A stretch of DNA of 64,000 nt from an uncultured Oscillospiraceae bacterium (GTDB lineage: Bacteria > Bacillota > Clostridia > Oscillospirales > Oscillospiraceae). The DNA lies in contig CAKTIE010000003.1 of NCBI GenBank assembly GCA_934565655.1, forward strand, positions 62,001 through 126,000. Reading direction: 5' to 3'. Shown piece after piece: positions 14,398 through 22,449 of the stretch (positions are counted from its first letter, which is position 1; every line of letters begins with the position of its first letter). The notes under the pieces were generated by a model. It searched no databases and was not told the origin of the DNA. It saw nothing but the letters and a program-made list of their open reading frames with translations. A program made the translations under genes and the position numbers.

Positions 14398-15657
14398 ATG
14401 CGGCCATTGGCGGACGAAATACGGCCCCAGACACTGGACGAGGTGGCGGGACAGAAGCACCTGCTGGGCGAGGGCGCGCTGCTGCGCCGCCTGATCGAAA
14501 ACGGGGCCGAGGCCAATCTGATCTTCTACGGTCCCTCCGGCACGGGAAAGACCACCATCGCCAACATCATCGCCAAGCGGACGCAGAAGGCGCTGTACCA
14601 TCTCAACGCTACTACCGCCAGCCTGTCGGATATCAAGGCCATCATCGCCGACGTGGATACCATGATGGCGCCCAACGGCATTCTGCTGTATCTGGATGAG
14701 ATCCAGTACTTCAACAAGAAGCAGCAGCAGAGCCTGCTGGAGTTTCTGGAAAACGGCAAGATCACCATGATCGCCAGCACCACCGAGAACCCCTATTTCT
14801 ACATCTATAACGCCCTGCTGTCCCGCAGCACGGTGTTTGAGTTCAAGCCCCTGACGGCGGAGGAGACCCGTCCCGCCGTGGAGCGCGCCCTGCGTATCGA
14901 GCAGGAGCGCAGCGACCTGCCCTTCCAGTGGGAGGACACCGTCCCCGCTACGGTGGCCGCCGCCTGCGGCGGCGATGTCCGCAAGGCGGTGACGGCGGTG
15001 GAGCTGCTGTACCAGTCCGCAAAACCCAGGGACGGCGTGCTGTATGTGACAAGTGAGGACGCCTTACAGCTGGCCCAGCGCAGCGCCATGCGGTACGACC
15101 GGGACGGCGACGAGCACTATGACCTGCTGTCGGCGCTGCAAAAGTCCATCCGCGGCTCCGATTCGGACGCGGCGGTGTACTATCTGGGAAGGCTGCTGGT
15201 GGCGGGCGATCTGCTGTCGCCCTGCCGCCGCCTGCTGGTCATCGCCAGCGAGGATATCGGTCTTGCCTACCCCCAGGCCATCGCCATCACGAAGGCCTGC
15301 GTGGACGCGGCGGTGCAGCTGGGACTTCCGGAGGCGCGGCTTCCCCTGGCCGAGGCGGCCATCCTGCTGGCCACGGCACCCAAATCCAACGCCAGCCACA
15401 ACGCCATCGTTGCCGCCATGGAGGACATCCAGCACGGCGCCATGGGCAGCATCCCCCGGCATTTGCAGAACGTTCACGCCGACAGTGCCGGACAGGAGCG
15501 GGAGCAGGGGTATCTCTATCCCCATGTGTTCCCCCACCACTATGTGAAGCAGCGGTATCTGCCGGAGGAGCTGGGGGAGAAGCACTACTACGAATACGGC
15601 GACAACAAGACCGAGCAGGCCGCCAAGCGCTATTGGGACGAGATCAAGAAAGGATGA
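14398..15657 (+). CDS. rarA: Replication-associated recombination protein A (AAA+ ATPase)
   Basis: RarA/MgsA-family clamp-loader-like ATPase acting at stalled replication forks. Residues 45-52 are the Walker A GPSGTGKT, and LYLDEIQ (98-104) is Walker B. The region after residue 270 holds the family-specific tetramerisation domain, with DPEDxx-type sequence SEDIGLAYPQA. 419 residues, standard length. The open frame extends far upstream through nth antisense sequence, but GGGAGGCGAGCGC-ATG and the promoter place the start at 14398. It heads a run of small genes with tiny gaps (15661, 15850, 15958). Confidence 0.95.
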   Translation: MRPLADEIRPQTLDEVAGQKHLLGEGALLRRLIENGAEANLIFYGPSGTGKTTIANIIAKRTQKALYHLNATTASLSDIKAIIADVDTMMAPNGILLYLDEIQYFNKKQQQSLLEFLENGKITMIASTTENPYFYIYNALLSRSTVFEFKPLTAEETRPAVERALRIEQERSDLPFQWEDTVPATVAAACGGDVRKAVTAVELLYQSAKPRDGVLYVTSEDALQLAQRSAMRYDRDGDEHYDLLSALQKSIRGSDSDAAVYYLGRLLVAGDLLSPCRRLLVIASEDIGLAYPQAIAITKACVDAAVQLGLPEARLPLAEAAILLATAPKSNASHNAIVAAMEDIQHGAMGSIPRHLQNVHADSAGQEREQGYLYPHVFPHHYVKQRYLPEELGEKHYYEYGDNKTEQAAKRYWDEIKKG

Positions 15658-15660
15658 GCC

Positions 15661-15849
15661 ATGGACTTACAACTGCATGACATTCTGGAATTGAAAAAGG
15701 ATCACCCCTGCGGCAGCCGCCGCTGGGAGGTGCTGCGTGTTGGCATGGACATCAAGCTGAAATGCCTGGGCTGTGGTCATGAGGTGATGCAGCCCCGCCG
15801 CAAGGTGGAGAAAATGATCCGCAGGATCGTACCGAAGGAGGAACTGTAA
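15661..15849 (+). CDS. DUF951 family protein
   Basis: 62 residues, three nt after the rarA stop. The pattern HPCGSRRWEVLRVGMDIKLKCLGCGHEVMQPRRKVEK, with C17 and CLGCGH, is typical of the DUF951 family, a small, probably nucleic-acid-binding beta barrel with a CxxC knuckle. Function unestablished. AAAGGATGAGCC supplies the ribosome binding site. Confidence 0.9.
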   Translation: MDLQLHDILELKKDHPCGSRRWEVLRVGMDIKLKCLGCGHEVMQPRRKVEKMIRRIVPKEEL

Positions 15850-15948
15850 ATGCGTAAGAAAACCACACGGATCATCGTGGGCGTCATCGCCTGCCTGATG
15901 GCGGTGCTGATGCTGGCGGGACTGATCGTCCCTTATCTGGGACTGTGA
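15850..15948 (+). CDS. 32-residue single-span membrane protein
   Basis: MRKKTTRIIVGVIACLMAVL and twelve further residues: a basic N-terminus and one transmembrane helix. The ATG directly abuts the previous TAA, and GAAGGAGGAACTGTAA is a strong ribosome binding site. Size and layout resemble the DUF4044/Prli42 micro-membrane proteins of Firmicutes (Prli42 anchors the Listeria stressosome), but that identity is only a guess. Confidence 0.7.
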   Translation: MRKKTTRIIVGVIACLMAVLMLAGLIVPYLGL

Positions 15949-15957
15949 GGTGCTGGG

Positions 15958-16242
15958 ATGAAGCACTGTATTCTGGCCAAGTGGAATGAGACGGTGACGG
16001 ATAAGGCGGCGCTTCTGGCGCAGGTCAGGGCCTTGTATGCGGCGGCGGACGCCATCCCCGGCGTCCACGGCGTGACGGTGCATCCCTGCTGCATCGACCG
16101 GCCCAACCGGTACGATCTGATGATCGTGCTGGACATGGACAAGGAGGCTCTGCCCAATTGGGATGCCTCCGACATCCACCACCGCTGGAAGGATGAGTAC
16201 GGAGAGTTGCTGGAAAAGAAGGCCATCTTCGATTACGAATAA
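15958..16242 (+). CDS. Dabb (stress-responsive A/B barrel) domain protein
   Basis: 94 residues beginning MKHCILAKWNETVTDKAALL. The beta-alpha pattern, with a histidine near the N-terminus and a VTVHPC...NRYDLMIVLDM core, fits the dimeric alpha-beta barrel (Dabb) family. Substrate unknown. It is the last gene of the rarA run; a strong terminator follows 12 nt after the stop. Confidence 0.75.
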   Translation: MKHCILAKWNETVTDKAALLAQVRALYAAADAIPGVHGVTVHPCCIDRPNRYDLMIVLDMDKEALPNWDASDIHHRWKDEYGELLEKKAIFDYE

Positions 16243-16253
16243 GGTATCGGATA

Positions 16254-16288
16254 CGCCCTGCGGGATTTCTCCCGCAGGGCGCTTTTTT
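16254..16288 (+). terminator. Terminator after the Dabb gene
   Basis: 11-bp stem CGCCCTGCGGG / CCCGCAGGGCG, loop ATTTCT, then CTTTTTT. Confidence 0.92.
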
Positions 16289-16321
16289 GTGACAGGATTC
16301 CCGGCCGGGCCGTCCTATAAT
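16289..16321 (+). promoter_or_regulatory. Long-spacer promoter of spoIIGA-sigE
   Basis: TATAAT at 16316-16321 with GTGACA at 16289-16294: the gap is 21 nt instead of 17. The Bacillus subtilis spoIIG promoter also has an over-long spacer (22 nt) and needs phosphorylated Spo0A. No clear TGTCGAA box is seen, so Spo0A control is inference by analogy. Confidence 0.4.
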
Positions 16322-16341
16322 AGACAGGCGAGGTGATGGCG

Positions 16342-17256
16342 GTGACGGTGGTGTATATCGACCGGGTAGCGGCGCTGAATCTGTCGGTGGACTATCTGCT
16401 GCTGCTGACCACCGCCACGCTGGCAGGCACGACCCTGCGGCGGCTGCGGTTTCTGCTCTGTGCCGCGCTGGGCGCGGCCTATGCGGTGGGGGTGTTCCTC
16501 TGGCCATGGCTGGCCCATCCCTTATGCAAGGTGGGAGCGGGCACGGTCATGGCGCTGCTGGCCTTCCGGAGGGAGCCGCGGCCATGGCGGCTGACGGCGC
16601 TGTTCTGGCTGCTGTCCGGCGGTCTGGCGGGGCTTCTGCTGGCGCTGGGGCTGCTGGCAGGTTCACCGCAGGGCATCGTGCAGCGCGTCTATTACGCGGA
16701 TATCAGCTGGCCGGTGCTGCTGGGAACGGCGGCGGGCTTCTATGGCCTGCTGCATCTGGTGTTCCGGCAGGCGGCGCGGCATGAAGGAGGAGAACTGATG
16801 GAGATCGAAGTGGTGGTGGCGGGCCGCCGGTGCCGCCTGCGGGCGCTGCGGGACAACGGCAATTCGCTGCGTGACCCGGTGCGGGGCCAGCCGGTGCTGG
16901 TGGCGGAGACGGCGGCACTGGCGGCGCTGTGGCCCCGTGAGGCGGCGGCAATACTGGAAACGGAAGCGCCGCCGGAGGAAAAAATGGCCCGGCTCCACGC
17001 GGCGGGGGTGACCATCCCCTTTGTGCTGCTGCCCTTCCGGGCGGTCGGGACGGCGGGCGGCCTGCTGCTGGCCTGCCGCAGCGATTACATCCGCATCGGG
17101 CGGCGGACGGTGGCCCATACGCTGGTGGCGCTGACCGACACGCAGGTGGGCGCGGGCGGCTATCAGGCCCTCTGGGGCGGACAGGGAAAGGGAGGACGAC
17201 ATGACGTTGTGGCGGCGCATTGTACAGTGGATCCGACGGCTGGTCAGGCCGGATAG
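16342..17256 (+). CDS. spoIIGA: Sigma-E processing peptidase SpoIIGA
   Basis: Membrane aspartic protease that cleaves the pro-sequence from pro-sigma-E in the mother cell. About five transmembrane segments fill residues 8-145. The soluble domain carries the catalytic D-x-G-N motif as [10 protein letters not shown], then the IPF...GTAGGLLLA region. The GAGGTG Shine-Dalgarno at 16330 best fits the GTG at 16342, giving VTVVYIDRV; the ATG at 16336 is too close to it. The gene overlaps sigE by 56 nt, the usual pairing. Confidence 0.9.
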   Translation: MTVVYIDRVAALNLSVDYLLLLTTATLAGTTLRRLRFLLCAALGAAYAVGVFLWPWLAHPLCKVGAGTVMALLAFRREPRPWRLTALFWLLSGGLAGLLLALGLLAGSPQGIVQRVYYADISWPVLLGTAAGFYGLLHLVFRQAARHEGGELMEIEVVVAGRRCRLRALRDNGNSLRDPVRGQPVLVAETAALAALWPREAAAILETEAPPEEKMARLHAAGVTIPFVLLPFRAVGTAGGLLLACRSDYIRIGRRTVAHTLVALTDTQVGAGGYQALWGGQGKGGRHDVVAAHCTVDPTAGQAG

Positions 17257-17896
17257 CGTTTATTACATAGGCGGCAGCGATACCCTGCCGCCGCCGCTGC
17301 CTAGGGATGAGGAGGCGGCGGTGCTGGCGCGTCTGCCGGAGGAATCCGCCCGCCAGACGCTGATCGAGCGGAACCTGCGGCTGGTGGTCTACATCGCCAA
17401 GCGGTTCGACAACACCGGTATCAACATCGAGGATCTGATCTCCATCGGCACCATCGGGCTGATCAAGGCGGTGAACACCTTCCGGACGGATAAGAACATC
17501 AAGCTGGCGACGTATGCCTCTCGGTGCATCGAAAACGAGATCCTGATGTACCTGCGCAAGAACAGCAACACCCGCGTGGAGGTCAGCTTTGACGAGCCGC
17601 TGAACACCGATTGGGACGGCAAGGAGCTGCTTCTCAGCGACGTGATGGGCACGGAGGAGGATGTGGTGATGCAGCCGCTGGAGGCGGATGTGGACCGCCA
17701 GCTGCTGCACAGCGCCGTGGCGAAGCTGTCGCCCCGTGAGCAGGACATCATCTCTCTGCGGTTCGGGCTGGGCGGCCGGAAGGAGCTGACCCAGAAGGAG
17801 GTGGCTGACCGGCTGGGCATCTCCCAATCCTACATCTCCCGGCTGGAGAAGCGCATCATTCTGCGGCTGCGGCGTGAGATCGTGAAAATGGCATAA
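17201..17896 (+). CDS. sigE: RNA polymerase sporulation sigma factor E
   Basis: Mother-cell sigma factor, 231 residues. Region 2 includes [35 protein letters not shown] and the -10-binding [18 protein letters not shown]; region 4 ends with the helix-turn-helix [22 protein letters not shown]. The first roughly 25-30 residues form the short pro-sequence removed by SpoIIGA. GGGAGGACGAC precedes the ATG. Unlike many clostridia, sigG does not follow; a terminator does. Confidence 0.95.
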   Translation: MTLWRRIVQWIRRLVRPDSVYYIGGSDTLPPPLPRDEEAAVLARLPEESARQTLIERNLRLVVYIAKRFDNTGINIEDLISIGTIGLIKAVNTFRTDKNIKLATYASRCIENEILMYLRKNSNTRVEVSFDEPLNTDWDGKELLLSDVMGTEEDVVMQPLEADVDRQLLHSAVAKLSPREQDIISLRFGLGGRKELTQKEVADRLGISQSYISRLEKRIILRLRREIVKMA

Positions 17897-17897
17897 A

Positions 17898-17933
17898 AAT
17901 ACCCGCAAGGCACTGCCTTGCGGGTATCTTTTT
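17898..17933 (+). terminator. Terminator of sigE
   Basis: 13-bp stem TACCCGCAAGGCA / TGCCTTGCGGGTA with TTTTT after it. It sits between convergent sigE and the XRE regulator and may serve both. Confidence 0.9.
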
Positions 17934-17939
17934 GAAGCT

Positions 17940-18674
17940 TTACTGTAAAAACAGGCTGGCGGGACGGTTGATGACCATCATGTTGTAGTAGCGCAGCAGG
18001 TGATAGTCGTCCTTGTCCAGCTTGACGCTGCTGAGCAGGCGCTCGCTCTCCTCCAGCGGCTCATTGGAGATCAGGGTCTTCAGCGCGATAGGCGCGAAGA
18101 AGGGCGTGCTGCCGATGCCGGACAGCAGACCGATGGCGGGGGTGCGGTTCTGCATGGGGTTGAGCATGCAGATGTACATCTTCTCCGCCTCGTTGATCTG
18201 GTTGTTCAGCACCATGTGGGTAATGGTGTCGTAGGACTTCATCTCGCCGGTGAACAGGTGCTGGCAGCGGTCGGGATCGTCAAAGGACGCCACGCCCAGA
18301 TACAGCGTCACCTCCACGGCCGTGCCGTTGGGCGCGGGAGAGAACCGCAGCAGGGAGCGCACCATCTGGCGGATGCGCCCGTCGTAATAGTACATGTAGG
18401 CCAGCGACTGGTTGAAGTAGGCGTTCTTGTGGAGCGCCGGCTCGCTGCGGAAGGTGGGCGGCTGGTAGTCCACGAAATACTTCAGGTCGATATCCAGCGC
18501 CTGCGAGATCTCATACAGCGTCTCGATGTCGATGGTGATGGCGCCGTTTTCGTACTTGGACAGCGTGGCCTTGCTCTTGTTGATCATGGCGGAGAACTGC
18601 TCTATGGTATAGCCGCGGCTCTTGCGGTACTTCTTAATGCGGTGTCCGACAAAGTTGGAAAATGAACCCATCAT
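17940..18674 (-). CDS. XRE-family transcriptional regulator with C-terminal effector domain
   Basis: 244 residues. Residues about 8-62 form a lambda-repressor-like helix-turn-helix (RIKKYRKSRGYTIEQFSAM...SKATLSKYENGA...LYEISQALDIDLKYF). The remaining 180 residues are a soluble domain I cannot assign, common to clostridial HTH regulators of unknown target. GGGAGGTCGTTG selects the ATG at 18674. A perfect 19-bp palindrome just upstream of its promoter suggests autoregulation. Confidence 0.8.
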   Translation of the reverse strand: MMGSFSNFVGHRIKKYRKSRGYTIEQFSAMINKSKATLSKYENGAITIDIETLYEISQALDIDLKYFVDYQPPTFRSEPALHKNAYFNQSLAYMYYYDGRIRQMVRSLLRFSPAPNGTAVEVTLYLGVASFDDPDRCQHLFTGEMKSYDTITHMVLNNQINEAEKMYICMLNPMQNRTPAIGLLSGIGSTPFFAPIALKTLISNEPLEESERLLSSVKLDKDDYHLLRYYNMMVINRPASLFLQ

Positions 18675-18696
18675 CAACGACCTCCCTTCGATGGCG

Positions 18697-18754
18697 TCTC
18701 TATCATACCAAACATTCCGTTGCCCGTCAATAAAAAGTTTCAAAATATGAAACT
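18697..18754 (-). promoter_or_regulatory. Promoter and palindromic operator of the XRE gene
   Basis: Reading leftward: the perfect palindrome AGTTTCA-AAATA-TGAAACT (18736-18754), a 5-nt gap, then TTGACG, 17 nt, TATGAT. The palindrome abuts the -35, a position compatible with an activator site or with autorepression. Confidence 0.7.
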
Positions 18755-18843
18755 GATTTTTGATTCTTTTTCTGATTAGTAAACGAAAGAGGAGAAGCGA
18801 CAGCGGCTTTTGTGAAATTCGACGGCATTCGTGCCGGTAAATG

Positions 18844-18877
18844 AAAAGCGTCCGGCGCTGATACCAGCGCCGGACGC
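18844..18877 (-). terminator. Terminator of the 2-oxoacid oxidoreductase operon
   Basis: 13-bp stem GCGTCCGGCGCTG / CAGCGCCGGACGC, then TTTTC leftward. The rest of 18755-18919 holds nothing I can identify. Confidence 0.9.
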
Positions 18878-18919
18878 GATCATCAATATTCCTGATGGGG
18901 AAGGGGTACGTTTTCCTGC

Positions 18920-19456
18920 TTACTTGCAGGCGTCCATACCGGCCTGCAGGGCCTTCTTGTTGCCCTCCAGGAAACGGGCCTTCTTCTCACCCAGCTCGAT
19001 GCGGATGGCTTCCATCATGCTGTCGAGGGAGGTGACATCAGCCTTGGCCATGACGGCACCCAGGATCGCCACGTTGGCGCCCTTGGGGTTGCCGACCTGC
19101 TCAGCAATGCCGTTAGCGTCGCAGTACACGACGGTAATGTCATCACGAACGGCCTTGCGGTCGATGATGCTGGAGTTGATGACCAGCACACCGCCGGGCT
19201 TGACGTGCTCTTCAAACTTATCCAGAGAAGGACGGTTCATGGCGACGATAACGTCAGCCTTGTCCACCAGAGGAGAAGCAACGGGCTCATCGGAAACGAT
19301 GACGGAGCAGTTGGCCGTGCCGCCGCGCATCTCGGGGCCGTAAGAAGGCAGCCAGGAGACGTGCTTGCCGTCCAGCATGCAGGACATAGCCATGAACTTA
19401 CCGATCAGGAGCATGCCCTGACCGCCGAAACCGGCAAAAATGAAAGTTTTTTCCAT
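18920..19456 (-). CDS. 2-oxoacid:ferredoxin oxidoreductase, gamma subunit
   Basis: 178 residues, POR/KOR gamma fold: GFGGQGMLLIGKFMAMSCML at the N-terminus, then SYGPEMRGGTANCSVIVSDEPV. Together with the adjacent beta, alpha and delta subunits it makes a four-subunit enzyme oxidising a 2-oxoacid plus CoA to acyl-CoA, CO2 and reduced ferredoxin. The alpha subunit is most like VorB (branched-chain 2-oxoacids), but 2-oxoglutarate (KorC) cannot be excluded from sequence alone. One nt separates it from the beta gene. Confidence 0.9.
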   Translation of the reverse strand: MEKTFIFAGFGGQGMLLIGKFMAMSCMLDGKHVSWLPSYGPEMRGGTANCSVIVSDEPVASPLVDKADVIVAMNRPSLDKFEEHVKPGGVLVINSSIIDRKAVRDDITVVYCDANGIAEQVGNPKGANVAILGAVMAKADVTSLDSMMEAIRIELGEKKARFLEGNKKALQAGMDACK

Positions 19457-19457
19457 G

Positions 19458-20213
19458 TTATTCGGCCCCCTTGTCTTTGTAAACGCCCAGAGGATAGTAA
19501 GGGATCATGTTCTCTTCCAGCCACTTCATAGCCTCGACAGGAGACATACCCCAGTTGGTGGGGCAGGTGGACAGAACTTCGACCATGCAGAAGCCCTTGC
19601 CTTCCATCTGATACTTGAAGGCCTTCTTGATGGCCTTCTTCGCCTTGACGATATTGGCGGTGGTATCAACGGCCACGCGCTCAATATAGTAAGAACTGGG
19701 AACAGCGGACAGCATCTCGCTCATCTTGATGGGCAGACCGCTCCACTCCTCGCTGCGGCCAGCGGGGCAGGTGGTGGCCTTCTGGCCGATCAGGGTGGTG
19801 GGAGCCATCTGGCCGCCGGTCATGCCATAGATGGCATTGTTGACGAAGATGGTGCAGATCTTCTCGCCGCGGTGGGCAGCGTGAACGATCTCAGCGGTAC
19901 CGATGGAGGCCAGGTCGCCGTCGCCCTGATAGGTGAAGACCAGACGATCCTTGGCGGAACGCTTGATACCGGTAGCGACAGCGGGAGCGCGGCCATGGGC
20001 AGCCTCGTACATATCGCAGTTAAAATAATCGTAAGCAAACACGGAGCAGCCAACGGGGGCCACGCCGACGACCTTGCCGTCCAGGTTCAGCTCATCGCTC
20101 AGTTCGTCGATGACCTCGGCCACCAGACGGTGGATGATACCGTGGTTGCAGCCGGGGCAGTAATGGAACTGCTTGTCGGTCAGATACTTGGTCTTTTCAA
20201 ACAGAACAGCCAT
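19458..20213 (-). CDS. 2-oxoacid:ferredoxin oxidoreductase, beta subunit (TPP-binding)
   Basis: 251 residues, carrying the thiamine-diphosphate site. The GDGD...N motif reads YQGDGDLASIGTAEIVHAA...TIFVNNAIYGMTGGQ. FHYCPGCNHGIIHRL near residue 17 is the usual N-terminal CxxC. AGGAGGGTAAATAAG-type spacing links it to the alpha gene one nt upstream. Cytoplasmic; electrons pass through the delta ferredoxin subunit. Confidence 0.92.
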   Translation of the reverse strand: MAVLFEKTKYLTDKQFHYCPGCNHGIIHRLVAEVIDELSDELNLDGKVVGVAPVGCSVFAYDYFNCDMYEAAHGRAPAVATGIKRSAKDRLVFTYQGDGDLASIGTAEIVHAAHRGEKICTIFVNNAIYGMTGGQMAPTTLIGQKATTCPAGRSEEWSGLPIKMSEMLSAVPSSYYIERVAVDTTANIVKAKKAIKKAFKYQMEGKGFCMVEVLSTCPTNWGMSPVEAMKWLEENMIPYYPLGVYKDKGAE

Positions 20214-20214
20214 C

Positions 20215-21294
20215 TTATTTACCCTCCTTCATGCTGAGAATCTTGGTGACGATCTCGGCGGTGGTGGGCATCTGGCTGCCGCAGTGACCGAAGAAATCGA
20301 CTTCCTTGGTGCCGTTGATGGCCAGCTTGACATCCTCCAGCATCTGGCCTTCGTTCAGCTCAACGTCCAGGACAGCCTTGACGGAGGGCTGATTCACGAC
20401 CTTGCTGACAGCGTCATAGGGGAAGGGCCACACGGTGATGGGGCGCAGCAGACCGACATTGATGCCCTGGGCCTTCAGCTCGGTGATGGCGCTCTTGGCG
20501 ATACGGGCCACGGTGCCGAACGCGGTGATGATGTAATCAGCGTTCTCGCAGTTGAACTCTTCCCACTGCTGCTCGTTTTCAACGACTTCCTTATACATGG
20601 CCTGCAGCTCATCGTTATGAACGGCCAGGCTCTCGGTGTCGATGTAGATAGAGTTGATGATACCGCGCTTTGCGGGATCGTCGCCGGGCTTCCAGCCGGT
20701 GCAGGCCCAGGGCTTCTTCTCGGGGTCGACCTTATAGTCCACCATCTCGGGCAGCTCCACGGGCTCCATCATCTGCGCGATGATACCGTCGGCCAGGAAC
20801 AGGACGGGAATACGATACTTCTCAGCCTTGTCATAGGCGATCATCATCAGGTCGATGGCCTCCTGCACGGAAGCGGGAGCGAAGGTCAGCAGGTGATAGT
20901 CACCGTTGCCGCCGCCCTTTACGCCCTGGAAATAGTCGCCCTGGGAAGCCTGGATGTTGCCCAGACCGGGGCCGCCGCGCATCACGTTGATGATAACAGC
21001 GGGGACCATGGCGCCTGCGCAGTAGGAAATACCTTCCTGCTTCAGGGAGACGCCGGGGCTGGAAGAAGAAGTGATGACACGGGCGCCGGTACCGGCAGCG
21101 CCGTACACCATGTTGATGGCCGCCACCTCGGACTCGGCCTGCAGGAAGCAGCCGTCGACCTCGGGCATACGGGCGGACATGTATTCAGGAATCTCCGTTT
21201 GCGGAGTGATGGGGTAACCGAAGAAATAACGGGCGCCGGCGCGAATAGCGGCCTCCGCAATAGCTTCGCTACCCTTCATAAGAGTCAAAGCCAT
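20215..21294 (-). CDS. 2-oxoacid:ferredoxin oxidoreductase, alpha subunit (VorB-like)
   Basis: 359 residues with the pyrimidine-binding domain of the family: MKGSEAIAEAAIRAGARYFFGYPITPQTEIPEY at the start, and SSSSPGVSLKQEGISYCAGA and GGPGLGNIQASQGDYF in the middle. Typical annotation is 3-methyl-2-oxobutanoate dehydrogenase subunit VorB. Substrate range is inferred from family resemblance. GGAGGAAAAAAC precedes the ATG. Confidence 0.9.
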   Translation of the reverse strand: MALTLMKGSEAIAEAAIRAGARYFFGYPITPQTEIPEYMSARMPEVDGCFLQAESEVAAINMVYGAAGTGARVITSSSSPGVSLKQEGISYCAGAMVPAVIINVMRGGPGLGNIQASQGDYFQGVKGGGNGDYHLLTFAPASVQEAIDLMMIAYDKAEKYRIPVLFLADGIIAQMMEPVELPEMVDYKVDPEKKPWACTGWKPGDDPAKRGIINSIYIDTESLAVHNDELQAMYKEVVENEQQWEEFNCENADYIITAFGTVARIAKSAITELKAQGINVGLLRPITVWPFPYDAVSKVVNQPSVKAVLDVELNEGQMLEDVKLAINGTKEVDFFGHCGSQMPTTAEIVTKILSMKEGK

Positions 21295-21306
21295 GTTTTT
21301 TCCTCC

Positions 21307-21516
21307 TTAGTCTTTTTCGATACGGATTACCACATCAGGACAGGTGCGAGCGCAGGAAGTGCAGCCCACGCATGCTTCCATGTTGGTGACCTCCGCAGGG
21401 TGATAGCCCTTCGCGTTGATCTTTGCCTTGGACAGTTCAATGATACCCTTCGGGCAAGCTCTGACGCACAGACCGCAACCCTTGCAAAGGTTTTCATTGA
21501 TGGTTACTCTAACCAC
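21307..21516 (-). CDS. 2-oxoacid:ferredoxin oxidoreductase, delta (ferredoxin) subunit
   Basis: About 69 residues with two 4Fe-4S motifs: CKGCGLCVRACPKG and CVGCTSCARTCPD. It wires the catalytic subunits to external ferredoxin. The frame opens at a GTG at 21525, but AGAGG lies 8 nt before the GTG at 21516, so that is the likely start. First gene of the catalytic set; a P-loop protein gene lies 67 nt upstream. Confidence 0.9.
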   Translation of the reverse strand: MVRVTINENLCKGCGLCVRACPKGIIELSKAKINAKGYHPAEVTNMEACVGCTSCARTCPDVVIRIEKD

Positions 21517-21592
21517 ATTTGACACCTCTTTTCTCTTTTTTTGCTGAATTCTCTACCATATCTCTATCCCTTTTCGGGGGATATACAGGGGA

Positions 21593-22330
21593 TCAATACA
21601 TTTCCTTTCTGGGATCGGTGGTGTTCAGACCGTACTCGATGTAAGAATCCCAGTCGCGGTGCATGTACACGTCGATGGCGATGGGCTTACCCACATATTT
21701 CGGATCCGGATTCCGGGCCAGGAAGGCGTCCAGAAATTCTTTCTTTCCGGTGGTATAGGCCACGGGGATGCCGGAAGCGTCAGAGACCTGCCGCAGCAGC
21801 TCATAGCCGTCCCACAGCTCCTGTTCCGTGGTCATGGTGGCAAGATTCGTATTGTTGATCATGCCGGTGATCTGCAGACGGGCGTGAGCCTGCATGCCCT
21901 CCTGCAAGCGATGGATCTTGTCCAGCGTGCTGGCCAGCGGGCGGCGGATATTGACCACATTCAGCACCTCGAGAGCGCCCTCCGGCAGATCCACGAAGTC
22001 CTGATGATAGCGGCCCAGCGCCGTGGCGCCCACATCGTCGCCGCCCACGTCGAAAATGACACTGTCCCAGTCCAGAACGAAAGCGGACTGCACCTCGGCG
22101 GGGAGGGAGAGCGTTTCGATACCGGAACAGGCGAAGTTGGGGGAGACAAGACGGATCTCCTTCTGCTCCACCATTTTGCCCCGTTCCGTCAGCCGGAAAT
22201 AGGTGTTCACCATATCCAGATCGATCAGCTCGGTGCGCTCGCCACGGGCGGCGGACTGCATGGCAAAGTTCAATGCCAGCTCGCTCTTGCCGCTGCCGTA
22301 GTTGCCGATCAGTACCTTGACTTTTTTCAT
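21593..22330 (-). CDS. P-loop nucleotide-binding protein (ParA/CobQ-like)
   Basis: 245 residues. LIGNYGSGKSELALNFA (7-23) is a Walker A; DLDMVNTYFRL and IFDVGGDDVGATALG resemble the switch regions of MinD/ParA/CobQ-like ATPases. No membrane segment. Clostridial genomes often keep this gene beside the VOR/KOR cluster, which suggests a maturation or regulatory role for that enzyme, but this is guilt by association only. It is in the same orientation as the oxidoreductase genes and probably co-transcribed. Confidence 0.75.
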   Translation of the reverse strand: MKKVKVLIGNYGSGKSELALNFAMQSAARGERTELIDLDMVNTYFRLTERGKMVEQKEIRLVSPNFACSGIETLSLPAEVQSAFVLDWDSVIFDVGGDDVGATALGRYHQDFVDLPEGALEVLNVVNIRRPLASTLDKIHRLQEGMQAHARLQITGMINNTNLATMTTEQELWDGYELLRQVSDASGIPVAYTTGKKEFLDAFLARNPDPKYVGKPIAIDVYMHRDWDSYIEYGLNTTDPRKEMY

Positions 22331-22370
22331 CCGCTGTGTTCTCCTTTATGACTCAGGTAATGCTGTAAAG

Positions 22371-22432
22371 ACGAAAAACCGTTGGTTTTTCGTGGAATCA
22401 CAGTATCCCCTCCCCGCGGGAGGGGATACTGT
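22371..22432 (-). terminator. Terminator region of the aminotransferase gene
   Basis: Two hairpins: a 15-bp stem ACAGTATCCCCTCCC / GGGAGGGGATACTGT (22400-22432) next to the stop, and a 10-bp stem ACGAAAAACC / GGTTTTTCGT (22371-22393). Neither has a long T-run. Confidence 0.6.
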
Positions 22433-22449
22433 ATCATGCAGTTGGGAAA

